Made by a program: the position numbers and the translations under genes. Below, one piece after another: positions 23,280-35,900 of a stretch of 64,000 nucleotides of DNA. Numbering within the stretch: the first letter of the stretch is position 1; the number at the start of each line of letters is the position of its first letter. The DNA is from Isoetes taiwanensis. Its lineage: Eukaryota; Streptophyta; Lycopodiopsida; Isoetales; Isoetaceae. The stretch spans positions 3,996,606 through 4,060,605 of the forward strand of contig JAJEKV010000081.1 in the NCBI GenBank assembly GCA_021234155.1, written 5' to 3'. The notes beneath the pieces are model-generated. The model was not told the origin of the DNA, made no database searches, and saw only the letters and a program-made list of their open reading frames with translations.

Positions 23280-25480
23280 TACGTGACCTGGACATTACTT
23301 AACGGTAATGGCATATATGTTCGAGCAACACATAAGCTGAGTCATTGGAGGCCTTCCTACACTCAGAACATGTCCTAATGCTTGCTCACCTAGTTCCTAT
23401 TATGCAACTTTGCATGCAGCTAGAAGGGAAGTCCAAGATTCCACAGCTGTTTCAAATGGCATGCTGTTAATAAATCGAGTGCCCGGCGAAGCTGCCCTAT
23501 ACGCCCAAGCAGGTCAGTAATACAAACATAATGTTGCACTTTCAGAGTAATGCCATAGTCCCCTGTGATTGAAGAAAATAATACCATCCTTTATCTAGCA
23601 GACATGCATGATTGCAAGCTGACAAGCAGAAATAAATGTGATATCATCTGGCCTTACAAGATCGAAAGTAGCATGATTTCAAACATTTTCAGAGCTCCAT
23701 GCCATCTCCATGCTGAGCATATCCTGCAATGATTGTATTCCATGAGACAATATCTCGTATTGGCAAACTCCAGAACACCTGACGGCATCCTTATGCTGCC
23801 ACATTTAGCATACATGTCAATAAGAGTATTGCCAATAATACTATTCAGCTGAGGGATATTTTCTAAAATGCTTTATGAATTTTCTTTCCCTCTTGCAAAG
23901 CTGCTACACCAGAACATGCACTCACTGCTTACAAAAGTAGCTTCATCGGGTTTAACACCTTCCTGTGCCATAAGTAATTTAAAGATCCAGAGCTTGTTTT
24001 ACGTCAGCATTTTCTATATATCCTGTGAACATTGTATTCCAGGAGACAACGCCTTGTACAGAAAGAATTTCAAACACACAAATGCACTCTATGACTCCAC
24101 ATTTAGCATACATACCGATGAGGCTACTATTTATAAAGATGTCTAAGTGTTTCCCATAAGTAATATGCTAGCATGGACCCATTTGCCATATTCATGACCA
24201 TAGCAGAAAGAACTTAAAATGCTAACAAAACTGAATTTATCTGGCTCAATGTCATCTATAGATTATTTGCTTAAAAAGTTGTAGGGCTCCCAAGTAATTT
24301 CCATTGTGCACATATCCTGCTAACATTATGTTAAAATGATACAATAGTATGTAGACTCAGCCTGTTTAAAAACTTGGCACACATTACTTATGTTACCACA
24401 GCCAGCATACATGTCGACAAGTGTGTACTCCCAACATAAACATCAGACTCACATCTAGCTTGTAGTATATCAGCATGGACACGTTTACCTTTGTCCCTGA
24501 CCTGAGCATGCACCTACAATGCTCATTAAAGTAACTTTATTGGGCTTGAAGCCTTGTTGCTGCATTTCGTTATAGTACTCAAGAGCTTCAGGCCCATCAC
24601 CTTCTTGGATGAGACCACCAATCATTGCACTCCATGAGACAACATTTTGTGCAGGAAGTCGCTTGAATACCCGCTTGTTAGAATCTTCCATGCTTCCACA
24701 TTTAGCATACATGTCAATTAAACTGCTTCCAAGAAAGATATCCAACTCAAACCCCAAATTCCAGAATTTTTAGCATGAAACAACTTTCCAGATTGTAGAA
24801 CCAAATTAATAGCACAAGTATTTATAAAATACCTACAAAGGTGAATTTATCAGGGACACACCCCTTCAATAGCATTTGATTGAACAGATAAAAAGCTACT
24901 TTACTATCCCCATGTTCTACAAACCCAGCAATTATTGTAGTCCATGCAGACATCTTGTGTGCGATTCTAATGAAGACTCCATAAGCATCGACCATTTCTG
25001 CTGCATTTAGTATACATATATTCAGTAGTGTATTGCCAACATAAATATCATTCTCACATTTAGCCCTCAAGATGTTAGCATGTACCAATTTCCCTTCTTC
25101 CATAGCAGACATACGGCACATGCATTCACAATGCTAGCAAAAGTTACACGTGTTGCACTTGACTTGCTGATCTTGCATTTGAAAAACATTTTAAAAAGCA
25201 TCATTCGCCTCGATCATGTTGAGTATATCCAGAAATGATCGCACTCCAGGTACAAGTGTCTCTAATGGATAACCTGTCAAAAATCACTCGCAGTCTCCAT
25301 GCCTCCACATTTCATGGTGTTGATAAGAGCATTCCATAACAGGATTCCTAGACTCAATGTTTTCCTACAAAACTGGCATGAATTTTCTTTGTTTCTGATA
25401 AGGCCTTCCCTCTCGATACAGCTGTGCAAGGCAGAGATGCAAGTTTTGGTTTAACGGAATGCTTACTTGTTTTACTAGCT
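23280..25480 (-). pseudogene. PPR (PLS-type) protein pseudogene
   Basis: PPR proteins bind organellar RNA and in plants direct editing, splicing or stability in plastids and mitochondria. On the minus strand, reading 25.5 to 23.3 kb, about a dozen repeat pieces follow each other: EEGKLVHANILRAKCENDIY (25.06 kb), SAWTTIIAGFVEHGDSKVAF (24.93 kb), GSSLIDMYAKCGSMED (24.72 kb), NVVSWSAMIGGLIQEGDGPE (24.64 kb), GFKPNKVTLMSIVGACS (24.52 kb), DIVSWNTIIAGYAQHGDG (23.75 kb) and LSACNHACLLDKGWYYF (23.62 kb). The last, with GITLKVQHYVCITDLLGR, is the usual end of the repeat tract before an E domain. NDSAYVLL near 23.3 kb fits the E domain. No DYW domain was identified. Frameshifts and stops occur throughout, with open pieces at 25121-24822 and 24757-24485. 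Repeat style suggests a fern-like source. Confidence 0.85.
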
Positions 25481-25689
25481 CCACATTGTGCATGGCATAG
25501 GCGCCATTGAAAAGACTTGCAAATACCTAGCCGATCAACACTGATTAAGCACTCACTGACTATGTAAATGCACGCATATATATTCCAGTTTTTGCACTAT
25601 TCTCCCTCAATGTTGTCGAAGTGAAACTTCCACAAATAGACATATCACAGACTTTTGTTTCCAAATGAATGTCATTATAAAAGCTCTAT

Positions 25690-26797
25690 TTGCAAAACTT
25701 CCAATTTAGAACACCACCATAAACTTTTTCTTTTATTGGCAAATGCTACAGTGAGCTGGCCAACAGAGAATGATGGATCAGGCAGATTGGATGGCACTGA
25801 TGATGCTTGAGAGATGACGCCATCTCTCTTCTTCCTGTTGAACATCCCAATGAGGACCACCAGACTGCAAAAGTAAATAAGAAAATTAAACTAGATTAAG
25901 AAAGGTACATCTTTACTAGCCAAGGAAAAATACAGATCATAACTTACTGAAGAGACTGTATCACGAGCTGTTAAAGCAACCAGGTCAGCACAGGAAAACA
26001 GTTCCTGGACAGACCGCTTCAACCGTGGTTCTTGATTGCATCAATGACTTCATAACCACCCACTGCCAGATTGCCTTTGACTATCCTTTTCTGTCTTGTT
26101 TGTTCCGGGCGACATCGAAAGATTGAGTTTAACCATCCCCTGAAGAACCCTACATATAGCAAAACTAGGACATAAATGCTGCTGCTTTGTAGACCAGTAA
26201 GAAAACCCAAATCACAACCCTATTCAACAAAAACGATAATCCTATTGATGATGCCTAAGCACCTAGATCATGCTAAAACGGCAATACGAAAACAATCATG
26301 CTAAAACTACTATACAAAAACAATCATGCTGCATAGATCAATAAGAACCCAAAATGAGCCAAAACAAAAAAAAATTAGCCCTGTTCAACAAAAATCAATA
26401 ACCCTATTCATGATGCTCAAACACCTACATCATGCTGCTAAAACTAAAATAGAAAAAAAAATTCATAGCATGGATCAATAAGAACCTAAATGAACTAATG
26501 ATAAAATTAGGCCCTGTTCAGCAGAATGGAGAACCCTATTCCTGATGCCCAAACATCTAAGTTAACCCATGGAAAACAAATGGCCCAAATCTTACCTCAA
26601 CAAAACAGTCGTGGAAAAAGTCTTAGTAATCTAGCAGCAATAATCGGATTGCTCTGAACAGCAGCCACAAATATTTTGCTGAACAATGCCTCTGCTCTAG
26701 GGCAAGTGGAATCGTAAAATCCAACAAGAAGCTGGCTTCGCCCAACAACAGAGCAAATAGCCCATATAAGAGCTTGGATTACTGCAGCACGAGCCAT
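25690..26797 (-). pseudogene. Class III plant peroxidase, 5' part only
   Basis: Class III peroxidases are secreted haem enzymes that oxidise phenolics with H2O2. Exon 1 (26797-26596) starts with a Met and a hydrophobic signal peptide, then SQLLVGFYDSTCPRAEA and AAVQSNPIIAARLLRLF, and reaches the distal-His region, where HDCFV is out of frame because T residues are missing. A GTAAG donor follows. Exon 2 (26149-25948) has NKTEKDS, GGYEVIDAIK, CPGTV and SCADLVALTARDTVSS split over frames. An 83-bp intron (25947-25865) has GTAAGT and TTTTGCAG ends. Exon 3 (from 25864) has RRDGVISQASSVPSNLPDPS and FSVGQLTVAFANK, then decays near MVV. The proximal-His block (SGAHTIG) and the C-terminal third are missing. 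The intact splice sites show genomic, not processed, origin. Confidence 0.9.
26213..26560. repeat. Three ~130-160-bp repeats inside peroxidase intron 1
   Basis: Copies start near 26216, 26375 and 26508, with CCCT(A/G)TTCA(A/G)CA, AACCCTATTC and GATGATGC(C/T) followed by AAGCACCTA or AAACACCTA. They fill most of intron 1 (26595-26150). Confidence 0.7.
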
Positions 26798-26999
26798 GGA
26801 AATAATTCCACCTCCCTCACTGCAAATGCAAAGCGCAAATCGTTGTCATAGCTATGTTTTGCTGGATGTTTTCGTGCAGGGGCTGGATGCCGAAGCATTT
26901 ACAGGCAGCAGCCGTTTCTTAGCAGCTGAAGATATGCTAGGTATAAATTTATTAAGATATGCCCACATACCCACATACCGGGGGCAAATCAAAAAAAAT

Positions 27000-27656
27000 T
27001 CGTACCTTTAAAAAAAAAAAAAAATGTGGTTCATTCTTCTATTCATCTTCTCTCTATTATAAAATTCTCCAAATTACTTGCTTAATTAATTCCGGCTTAT
27101 TTTGTTTTCTCACCACAAAGATTACTAAACATTTGCCATACCCTCAATGCTATTCATGCTCTTTCGCTTTAGCTTTGCCATGTCCTCCAATCGTGTAATG
27201 AACTTGTTTCTTCACATCCTAAAGATTATAGTCATCTTATTTGGCCGAGGTGATTTTGCTTCCCGGGTTAGATAAATATGCAAAATTAAGCCCGTTTGAA
27301 ATTGTTGAAAGCACCTACTGCTGGTGCTTAAACATCAACATTCAGAATAAAATGCACCGCAAAGGACACATCTCCGCCTTAACCCAATGCAAACCACATA
27401 CATCCTCAATGGCTGGCTGCAACCGTGTTTGTCCGTGGTAATCATAAGGCGTTCAAACATTAAAATCAACGCCTTACCCAAATCAATAAATGCTTTGATA
27501 TGTAGTGTGTGTTACGGCTTAACGCCGGCCTTCTGGGAACAACTCAAAATTCCAACCTATCTAGGCATAATATATTAAGGAACTTGGAAAGTAACTTGAA
27601 GGTATTCCATGGGGTTAATAAATTCAAAAAGTTAGCCTATAAAACATTGGACTTTC

Positions 27657-27657
<1 letters not shown>
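27000..27657. other. Anonymous DNA with dispersed-repeat pieces
   Basis: The left part repeats motifs seen at 16.8 and 17.4 kb (AAATGTGGTTC, ATTACTTGCTTAATTAATT). No gene is recognised. Confidence 0.4.
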
Positions 27658-27689
<32 letters not shown>

Positions 27690-27712
27690 TAGGAGATAGA
27701 TAGAGCAGATGT

Positions 27713-27786
<74 letters not shown>

Positions 27787-27787
27787 G
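27658..27787. repeat. GATA microsatellite
   Basis: A GAAA run leads into GATA units with an interruption at about 27690-27712, then about 18 uninterrupted GATA units. Confidence 0.97.
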
Positions 27788-28699
27788 TATGATTCAGACG
27801 CCCATGATGATATATGATCTGAATTTCAAAGAAAAAGGGTTAATTTGGTCAGATAATCCGGGTCCTTCACCCTTAATCTAAGAAAACGCAACGTGAGCCT
27901 CCCACGCCTTCCATTCAAGGAGAAGGATCGATTTGATCCGTGTAAAGCGTAATCTACCTAATTTTAGCGGGATCCTATATTTCTATTATTTCTTATATAC
28001 CTTTTCCTGCCTATTTCCACAAAGAAAAAGGATCTTTCATGAAAAAGGAGAAAACAATCCATTATAAAACGATGACTTTCGCCGGAAGAAGGCTTTTTTC
28101 TTGTCTTTGATCTTGATCTCTGAGTTCCCGGGCCATCATTACCGTGACTCGAAGTTCAAGTTTTTAATTGATCGAGTCTTTGATTAGACGATGCCATAGC
28201 TTGTAAAAGCAAGATAAGAGTTCTCAGATGCCTAAGCCCAGCTTAAAGGGGTGATTCCATCTCTAAAGATTGAGTGCGTAATTTTGCTCACTTCGGGCCA
28301 TATTTGAATGCTCAAAATTCTTGTTAACATAAATAATTTTGGGTACCGAACCCATTCTCTTGACCCGCACTAATGGCCTATCATAAGCCTAATATCCCCC
28401 GAAGCCGCCAGATTGTGCATTAAGAACCTGATTTTATAGCAAAAATTTGCTAATCAGATAGCATCGCAATTCACCTGTCCCCATAAGATTATCAACGCAA
28501 ACTGAGCAGACGCTTCTACTTTATGGGTTTTACCTCGTGATAAAGCGCCTCCATTACCTGGGAGATCCCCACCGCAAAATCCGGCCACCACCCCAAAATT
28601 TGTTGCTACTCAAGAATCCTCCGCCGCCACCACTCCAATCCTAATCATCCTATGGTTGAACCGATTTTCAAAATAAGAAGGACAATGTCTGGGAGAAAA

Positions 28700-31600
28700 G
28701 TGGACTTGAAAATTTCAGTTAACGCAATGCGTGTCAAGTTTTCTTGAATTTGGGAGAAGTTCTTGGAAAGAGTTATCTAGATGAACAAGCTACAAGCCAT
28801 GGATACTTATCGGCAAGGTCACAAGTTTTGGTATGCAAAGATGAGGTTAATTCATGACATTATTCAGAGGTGTATCCAAGCCCACTACTTGCCTAAGCAA
28901 ATTCATACAATATTGCAAAAAGGAGTGGGATTTTTGTTGCTGTGATGATCGAGAAACTATGTCCATTATTATATGAAATTCATATCGAAGTTCACAAGTT
29001 AGAAAACCAAGTGAAAATAAGCTTTTTAAAGAAGTTTGTAAAATGGTTTAAGAAGGGAAGAAATATTTGCAAAAGAGTTAGATCTTTATTGAACTAAACC
29101 AATATGGTAGATGTAATTAAGAAAGCCAGGAGTCAGCAGAAGAGAAATTAAATCCCAAGACTCGCAGAAATTAGTTATTTGGGGTTGGAGCACCTTCTGA
29201 ATAGAAAAGACAGCGCAAAAATTTTGAGAATAGAAGGATAGTAAGGAAAATAAGAGAGAGGACTTTAATTTGTTAAAGTCAAGGTATAATGGTAGGAAAT
29301 GGAAAGCCAAATAATGGACGTAAGGCTAAGCCGTGAGCAAAATAAAGGGCCAAAGATCGATGTTATCTTTAGTGGGAGGGACCGTGATACACCCAGAACC
29401 GGCCCAAAGAATACGCCAAAGTGGATAAGATCGTGAAAGGGGCCTAAAGAGCCCATACTCTAAAGAACTGTGATGTTGTCGCTCAACCTCAAATTAAGGT
29501 GAAGGATAAAAAATTGTAAACTTCTGTGGGAAGGGAAGAAAGGAATAAAGGAAAACCGCAGCCTATCGAAAGTACAAGAAAAAGGGAGATCAAGAAATTG
29601 CATACCTACAAATTTACCTGAGTAGATATTGTTCCAAAAACAAACAAGGTTGTTTTAAAATGGTTCAATAAAAGGCCAAAGATGTGATTGTTTTACTTTG
29701 ACGATCACGCCACCGCCTACACCAAGCGTTTCCAACCTAAAAACCGTGTGCACTGCACTGGGATCCACAAACCCTAAAAACCCTAAAAACTAATGTGAGG
29801 ATATTCACACCCACCACAAAAGAAGCCCCCAATTTTCCCCTTTCCTAAAAATCAAACTTGGGCAAAAGGAAGGGTACCTTGTAAATACTATTTAGTACAC
29901 TGGATGAATACTACCACCAAAACATGGCGAAAAACCTTAGAGAAAACAGCATAAAAACAAAAAACCCCTATAATGTTAGATATTGATGGATTCCATTCCA
30001 TATTGAGAACATCAAACCCTACCCCTTGGCTTATTTCTGTGAAATTGCGAACAAATAGCTTCATTGCCGGACGTTGTAAAGATGGATCCAATGTTAAAGA
30101 TGTTCAAAATCGTAATTTTGATGGATGAGATAGTTTTAGATACACTTGACAGAGATGTGGGTGAACAAGGATCTTGAGCACATTGTTGCAAGAAAAAAAA
30201 AATATGCTTTTACATGAGGAACCAGATGGACTTGACACCAAAAATTCATCTCCACCCTAAATTTGGCAAGATTTGATCACCTTTCCCCCAAAGCAAGTTC
30301 CTTTAGGAGCCTCTCTTCTCCTCCTTTGATAGGATAATTTGTATACTTACTTCTTTCTAAATCTCCAAATGTTATTTCAATTTGTTCCGGAGGGGCATTT
30401 GATAATAGCTTCAAGCAAATAAGCCCCATAAGGAAAATTGGGATAAAGATGATTTTTTTATGATAACCTCCTGTAACCTAGTGACTTGAATAAGCAAACC
30501 AGGCCTAAATCTAATAATAGTTCTAGAGTCAATAGTAATCGGGAATTCTATCCTTATTGGATCCTACCGATTTGAATAACACACCACAAGCTAATACAAG
30601 TTATACAAAAAGTAAAAAGAAAAAGGGAGAAAAGATCTTTAAGAACTTGATCTACTCCTTGCGCCTTTTTCCATCCCACAGTGTCTTGCCTTCAAGAAGA
30701 TCCTTTTCCTAGAATGTTGAGGTATTAAAGGTCCATTAAAAAAAAAAAAGAGTGGATCTCTCAAACCCAAGTTATAACGCCCATATAACCCCTTCAAGAG
30801 ATTAAGCTTCCCAAGTTTGAAACTTCCAACCCTCAAGTGACCTGGATCTTCTGATTTGATTGTTTGGGTACCTTAGTGGTGGTATTGCACTATTTGGAGA
30901 AACAATGTCTCCTATTCTCAACTCCGTCCCTCCAAAATGTAACTTGTTATGTTTGCCATAGGTACACCCACCTTTGGTTTAATTAATATATAAGCCTCTA
31001 CCAACCCTAAAGATAGGGAGATTTTATGGCCTAAGATTAAGCCCCTGGGACCCAATGAGCCTACACTAATTGGATTAACAAGGGGACTCCTACCCAATAC
31101 TCCTTGGGATATGAAGTTGGATAACATAATTAATATGACCACCTCGAGAGATGTAATTAGGACATCTTTATCTCTAATTCCTCTCCTCCTCTCTCGTTTA
31201 TACCCTCCCTCCACAAAATACTTATACTTTGGTCTAACAAAACAAAAAAGATGCTACTAGAGTCTATTGTGCTTTGATGATTTTATGTTTGTAGCCCGAA
31301 TCTCTTCTTTCTCAGGATAAATCGCTTTGTTACTAGTGATGAGTTTCCCTTCCCACCATCAAATCACCTATTGACACCACCAACCATTTAACTCAAATTC
31401 TTGAGATGGATCTGGGTTTCAAACGCATTTCAGCCCCGCCTAATAATGATTCTTTTCGTGAGTTTAGGGAAATAGGAAACACCATCTAATATTAAGATTG
31501 ACTCAAGCCATTCCTATGAAAATGCTTTTATTCTAAGATCAAGATGATTAAAAAATGGATCAAAGATGGTCTAAAACGCAGACATTTGGTGAAAAGAGAA

Positions 31601-33500
31601 AGAAAGTCTTTTCTCAAAATGAGGGAAATTAGGTCCCCTGCCTCCGGATGACCCCTATAACAAAAAATCTCCAATATTAGTGAGGAGATAAGGAAAATCA
31701 TCTTAACAAATGAGGAAAATGAAGATGTAGTTCTTCCATTAAATGCAAAATTAAACATAATAATGAGATGGACAAAACTGCCTTAAGTTCTTCAAAGTAG
31801 AAGAAATAGGTTGCTCGTGAATTCAATAACTCAAAGTTAAAACGGATTCGGTGCTTTGGTGAAGGATCCAAAAGATATTAAGACCTTCTTTCAAGGACAA
31901 ATTATGCATCCATGTTTCTTAATTCCCTCTTGGTAAAGGGACTTGACAAAAGCAGCGAATTTCCTATCTCTTGTGGATGATATTTACCCCACTCTGGATG
32001 GTATGGATGGCCTCACACCCAACCAATGAGGAAGAAATTCTTAATATCTTGAAATCCTCTGGTAAGAGCAACTTCCCCGACTCCCCATAATTCCACCCTC
32101 TCACCTCCTGTGGATATTCTTAAGAATGATCTTTTTCTATGGTGAGGCTTCGGACGCCTAACCTATCGTGACCCTCCTCCTTGGGATTATTCTCTGGTTC
32201 CAAAGTTGACAATCCCACGCCCTTTTTCAACGGAGATATATCTCTCCTCTCACCAATACTACAGAGGTAGGATTCGGTGGCAAAACCACGTTCTAATCAA
32301 GGTCAGACCATAAAATATTAATCGCCAATAGGTTTTCCATTCTAGATAATTATATTGTAGCTATGGAAGGCCTTCGCTGGAATAAAAAGCCCCCAAAGAA
32401 AATTGTGTTATGTGAAATTGGATTTCAAAAGAGCCTTGATAATCGCTTCTGATGGAATTTTTAGATTTTCGCTTCTTGTACTGCTGGATTTCCATCCTAA
32501 ACTCCGCAAACCTGCTTCTAATCAAGTGGGTTCTAACGCCAAATTCCATGTGACGTTAAACATCCTCCCTAATTTTTCCCTCTATCCCCTGGTGTGTGGG
32601 AGGCAGGATGTCCTCTTTACCCCTGCTACTCTGACTGTAAGCATATAAGTTGTCTAAGGCTATTCATCACCTTCAATCTCCGGGTAAAATTCACTGCCTA
32701 AGTGCCTAATATGTTGATTCCCTTCCCACTATCTCTCAATATGTCATATTACCCATACCCTGCCTCTCACATTTTCACCACTCACCATTAGAATTTTTCT
32801 CACTTCCTGCAAATTTAATTCTCTCACGTTTGGGTCTATCTAAATCTATCCAAATGCATCTATCATTGGTGATATTAGTCAGTCCTGCCATCACTTATTA
32901 AGATCTCAAACGACAAAAGCCTCCAAGTTGTTAGAAGTGCCTCTCTCAATTCTGGTTTGAGCCCTCTCAAGCCAATCATATATAGATGTGAATTAGCTAA
33001 CATCTACGTAAATTGTTTATCATTTGGTCAGTAGCACTCTAATTGCTAATTCTCGCTCTTGTTATGCCTTGATTGTCTAAAGAGCTGAGAAAATAATCAG
33101 AAATTCATTTGGGAAGTTAATTGGAATTCAAAGTTATTCAGGAGTTAAAGAATTGGGATTTAGGCTATAAAGATCTTCATATGTCCTGCTTTTAGGCAAG
33201 CGGTACTGGAGATCTAAATTGTAAATGCTTCTAATTTCTTTATCGATATTGATTATCTCGCTCATCCCTATCATCCTTCTATTGCCTACATCTGTTCTAC
33301 ACATTGAAGCCACTACTGTGCTAAGTGATAGTATATCGCATAAATATGACAGAAGTGGAACCTAAATCGGTTACCAAGGGTCCATATGATTTATTTTATC
33401 TGGCTAATTTAAGGGTCATTGATTCTAATACCCTTTGTTGACCATGATAGCTTATCTCAAACAATGTAAAGGAGTTGGGGCAGGGAATAAATTTACTTTA
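28700..33500 (+). mobile_element. LINE B: long, heavily decayed LINE
   Basis: Order and spacing follow a plant L1-like LINE. At 28.9 kb a frame reads GVGFxVAVIDRETMS-like sequence, typical of ORF1 proteins, and at 29.0 kb KKFVKWFKKGRNICKR. At 31.55 kb MIKKWIKDGLKRRHLVKRER corresponds to the post-endonuclease linker of LINE A. At 32.05 kb there is EEILNILKSSGKSNFPDS, at 32.2 kb KVDNPTPF, at 32.35 kb SILDNYIVAMEGLRWNKK (LINE A has the equivalent), and at 32.58 kb FPLSPGVWEAGCPL, a broken RGVRQGCPL motif. At 33.1 kb IRNSFGKLIG recalls the downstream tether. The YADD motif and the endonuclease could not be placed. Frames change every 50-150 bp. A short CCCTAAA pair lies at about 29770. Confidence 0.65.
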
Positions 33501-35900
33501 ATCGTGATATTTCTTTACAAATGTAACGACTTTAGCTGTAAACTTCTGCTTGACATGTTAATCTCAACTTTCCTGGTTTAGCTAAACTCTACCCATTTTC
33601 CTTATACTTTCTAGCTTAGCTAAACTAACCCAAACATAATTCACTTCTATGGTGGCCAACAAAAAATATTGGGCTTCAAATTACTAATTTTCTTTCAATT
33701 ATTGTTTCCATTTATTTTAGTAATTTTCTTTGTAAAAAATTCTAAAATGCCAATTAGCAAACTCCTAATGACTCAAATTCATTAATCCATAATGCTACAA
33801 ACTAAACTACTAATCATATTTCCATATAAACTAGAATGATGTTAGCTAAATCCAGTCCGAATTCATTCTAAAAAGTTTCTCATGGTTTAGCCACCAATAC
33901 AAAATTTCACTCTCTCTCTTATTTCTCTAGCTGCCATTAAAGAGCCCGTAGGTAGGTTGGAAAGTAATCCCTAAAAAGGTTAAGCTAAAAATTATTATTT
34001 TTCTCCGGAATTTTTCCATTTTACTTTGTTTCAAATTTTTTGAAATGTGCTAGAAAAATCACAACAGTTAACTTTAGCCCTTAAATTATTCCATGAGTCG
34101 GGATGGAAGTTCAAGTGAGCTTTGAAGATAAGAAAGACCTTAGTAGCCCCACATGGAAAGACTATGTACATAATGAGACATCGACAAAGAAACAAATAAC
34201 GTATCTTTTATTTTGTAAGTGATGCAAAAGTGCTGCATGTTCGATTTTCTCTCATGTACTCTACATACCGTATTACGTACCACTAGATATAGGGAAACAT
34301 ATTATACAATACAAATTGTTGGCGACTTTTATAGTTCTATTCTTCTATCCTCGCAATATAGACTTTGACTCCGCTTTCAGTGAATACGAAAGATATTAAT
34401 CATTGATCGCCACTTTGATCTTTGGTCAATTCTCCTCCTTTACAATGCCAAATCTATGTCACTTTTAATTTCCCAAGCCCGGCATGTTCCGATTTTCCTT
34501 TCTCCTAAAGCCCACCAAATCCACCCCATAACTGTTCAACATTAAACTATATTCAGTAATGGTTTCTTTTGGTTACTAATTCCTCTCCTTTCATTGGACA
34601 TCTTGCAGCCATAGTAACTGACTTCTTTTCATCTAATCGGAAGGATACACAAACATTAGCCAAAAATCTTTGTTTAAGGATGGTGGAAGCATAGAAGTTT
34701 GAAGCTCACCATAGCTTTACAAGATTCCCATTTGAACATTCCCTCGAACTAACCTTTGACAAGACTATAGTGAAATGGTATCTCCTCAAGGGTTTTAATT
34801 TGCACCCCAGTTGTTCGAATTTATAGTTTATTCATCTCAGCTATTTTTTGGCGTGCACGTAATTTCCACTTTTCTCGATTTAGAAAAATCAACTCACACT
34901 TGGTAGTGTTGACAAGGTCTATCTCTCGGCATGTAATTCTCCAATCCATCTCGGCCATCCTCAATTTGGAGGTGGTGCACTTATGCAAATTGGAAGCAAT
35001 GAATCAGACTTTTCATGGGCGATGGGTGGCGCCAGGTATCAGTGCACTTCGCTCCAACGTGAGGATTTATGTGGTGCTTCAAACACCCAGGCTCCATCAG
35101 CTACCTGTAAGCCAGTTAGAGAGACGCAGCATTCATATATTTACTACCTTCTAGATGTAGATGATGTGGCTTTTCAAAAGGCCCCTCCTCTAAAGAGGCA
35201 AGAAGCATATCTCCCCATTATTATTATTATTTGATGTGTACTCGGACTTCACCCCATTGTCCATAAGAAAGCTTTCTACACTTGCTCCAAGTCATTCTAG
35301 GTGGCAAAGGATACCACTGGGCCCTCTAAACTTCTACCCCATCTAAAAGGATAGGGCTCCACTAATAATCTCATTAGGTGCAAATATGGCCTCAGACTCG
35401 CTACCGCTCCGCGATGGCATACAATGCTTTTCAACTCGGTCACGCTTCAGCTCTGGATGGAAGTTTTCCAAGACATCAGATATAAAAAACTCTACTCCCA
35501 AATAATATTTGTATGTATCACTACCCTCAAGCCATGATAAGTGAGGGTGGGGGCCCTTGACTATCGCGGTAGATGATATAAGAAATCCACTACCTCGCCG
35601 TACCGACACGACACGCTCACTTCGCGTATCGTAACCAGGCATCGAGATGGTGCCGCATGTCCACGCCTAAGTGTAAGCTTGGAGATCCACATCATCGATA
35701 AATCGATGCCCGGTGATCCGATGCAAAAGCCGGTGATTCTACGCCTTCCATCGGGCAAATAAGCCACAAATTTTTAAATCATCAATCTAATGTTCCCAAA
35801 CAAAAGAGTGGGAAAGAGAGGGCATCCGGCGACCCCGATATCTCCCAATGGGTAAATCTGCCGCCAATTGGCCTAAGCATGTCTCATATATATAGCCCGT
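33500..35900. other. Anonymous DNA
   Basis: No protein family, RNA gene or transposon end was recognised. Open frames near 34900-35234 (84 and 83 codons, overlapping) show no known motif. Confidence 0.4.

Noticed and set aside
29765-29790. Interstitial telomere repeat
   Set aside because: Only two CCCTAAA-like units are present; such boxes are common by chance and in plant promoters.
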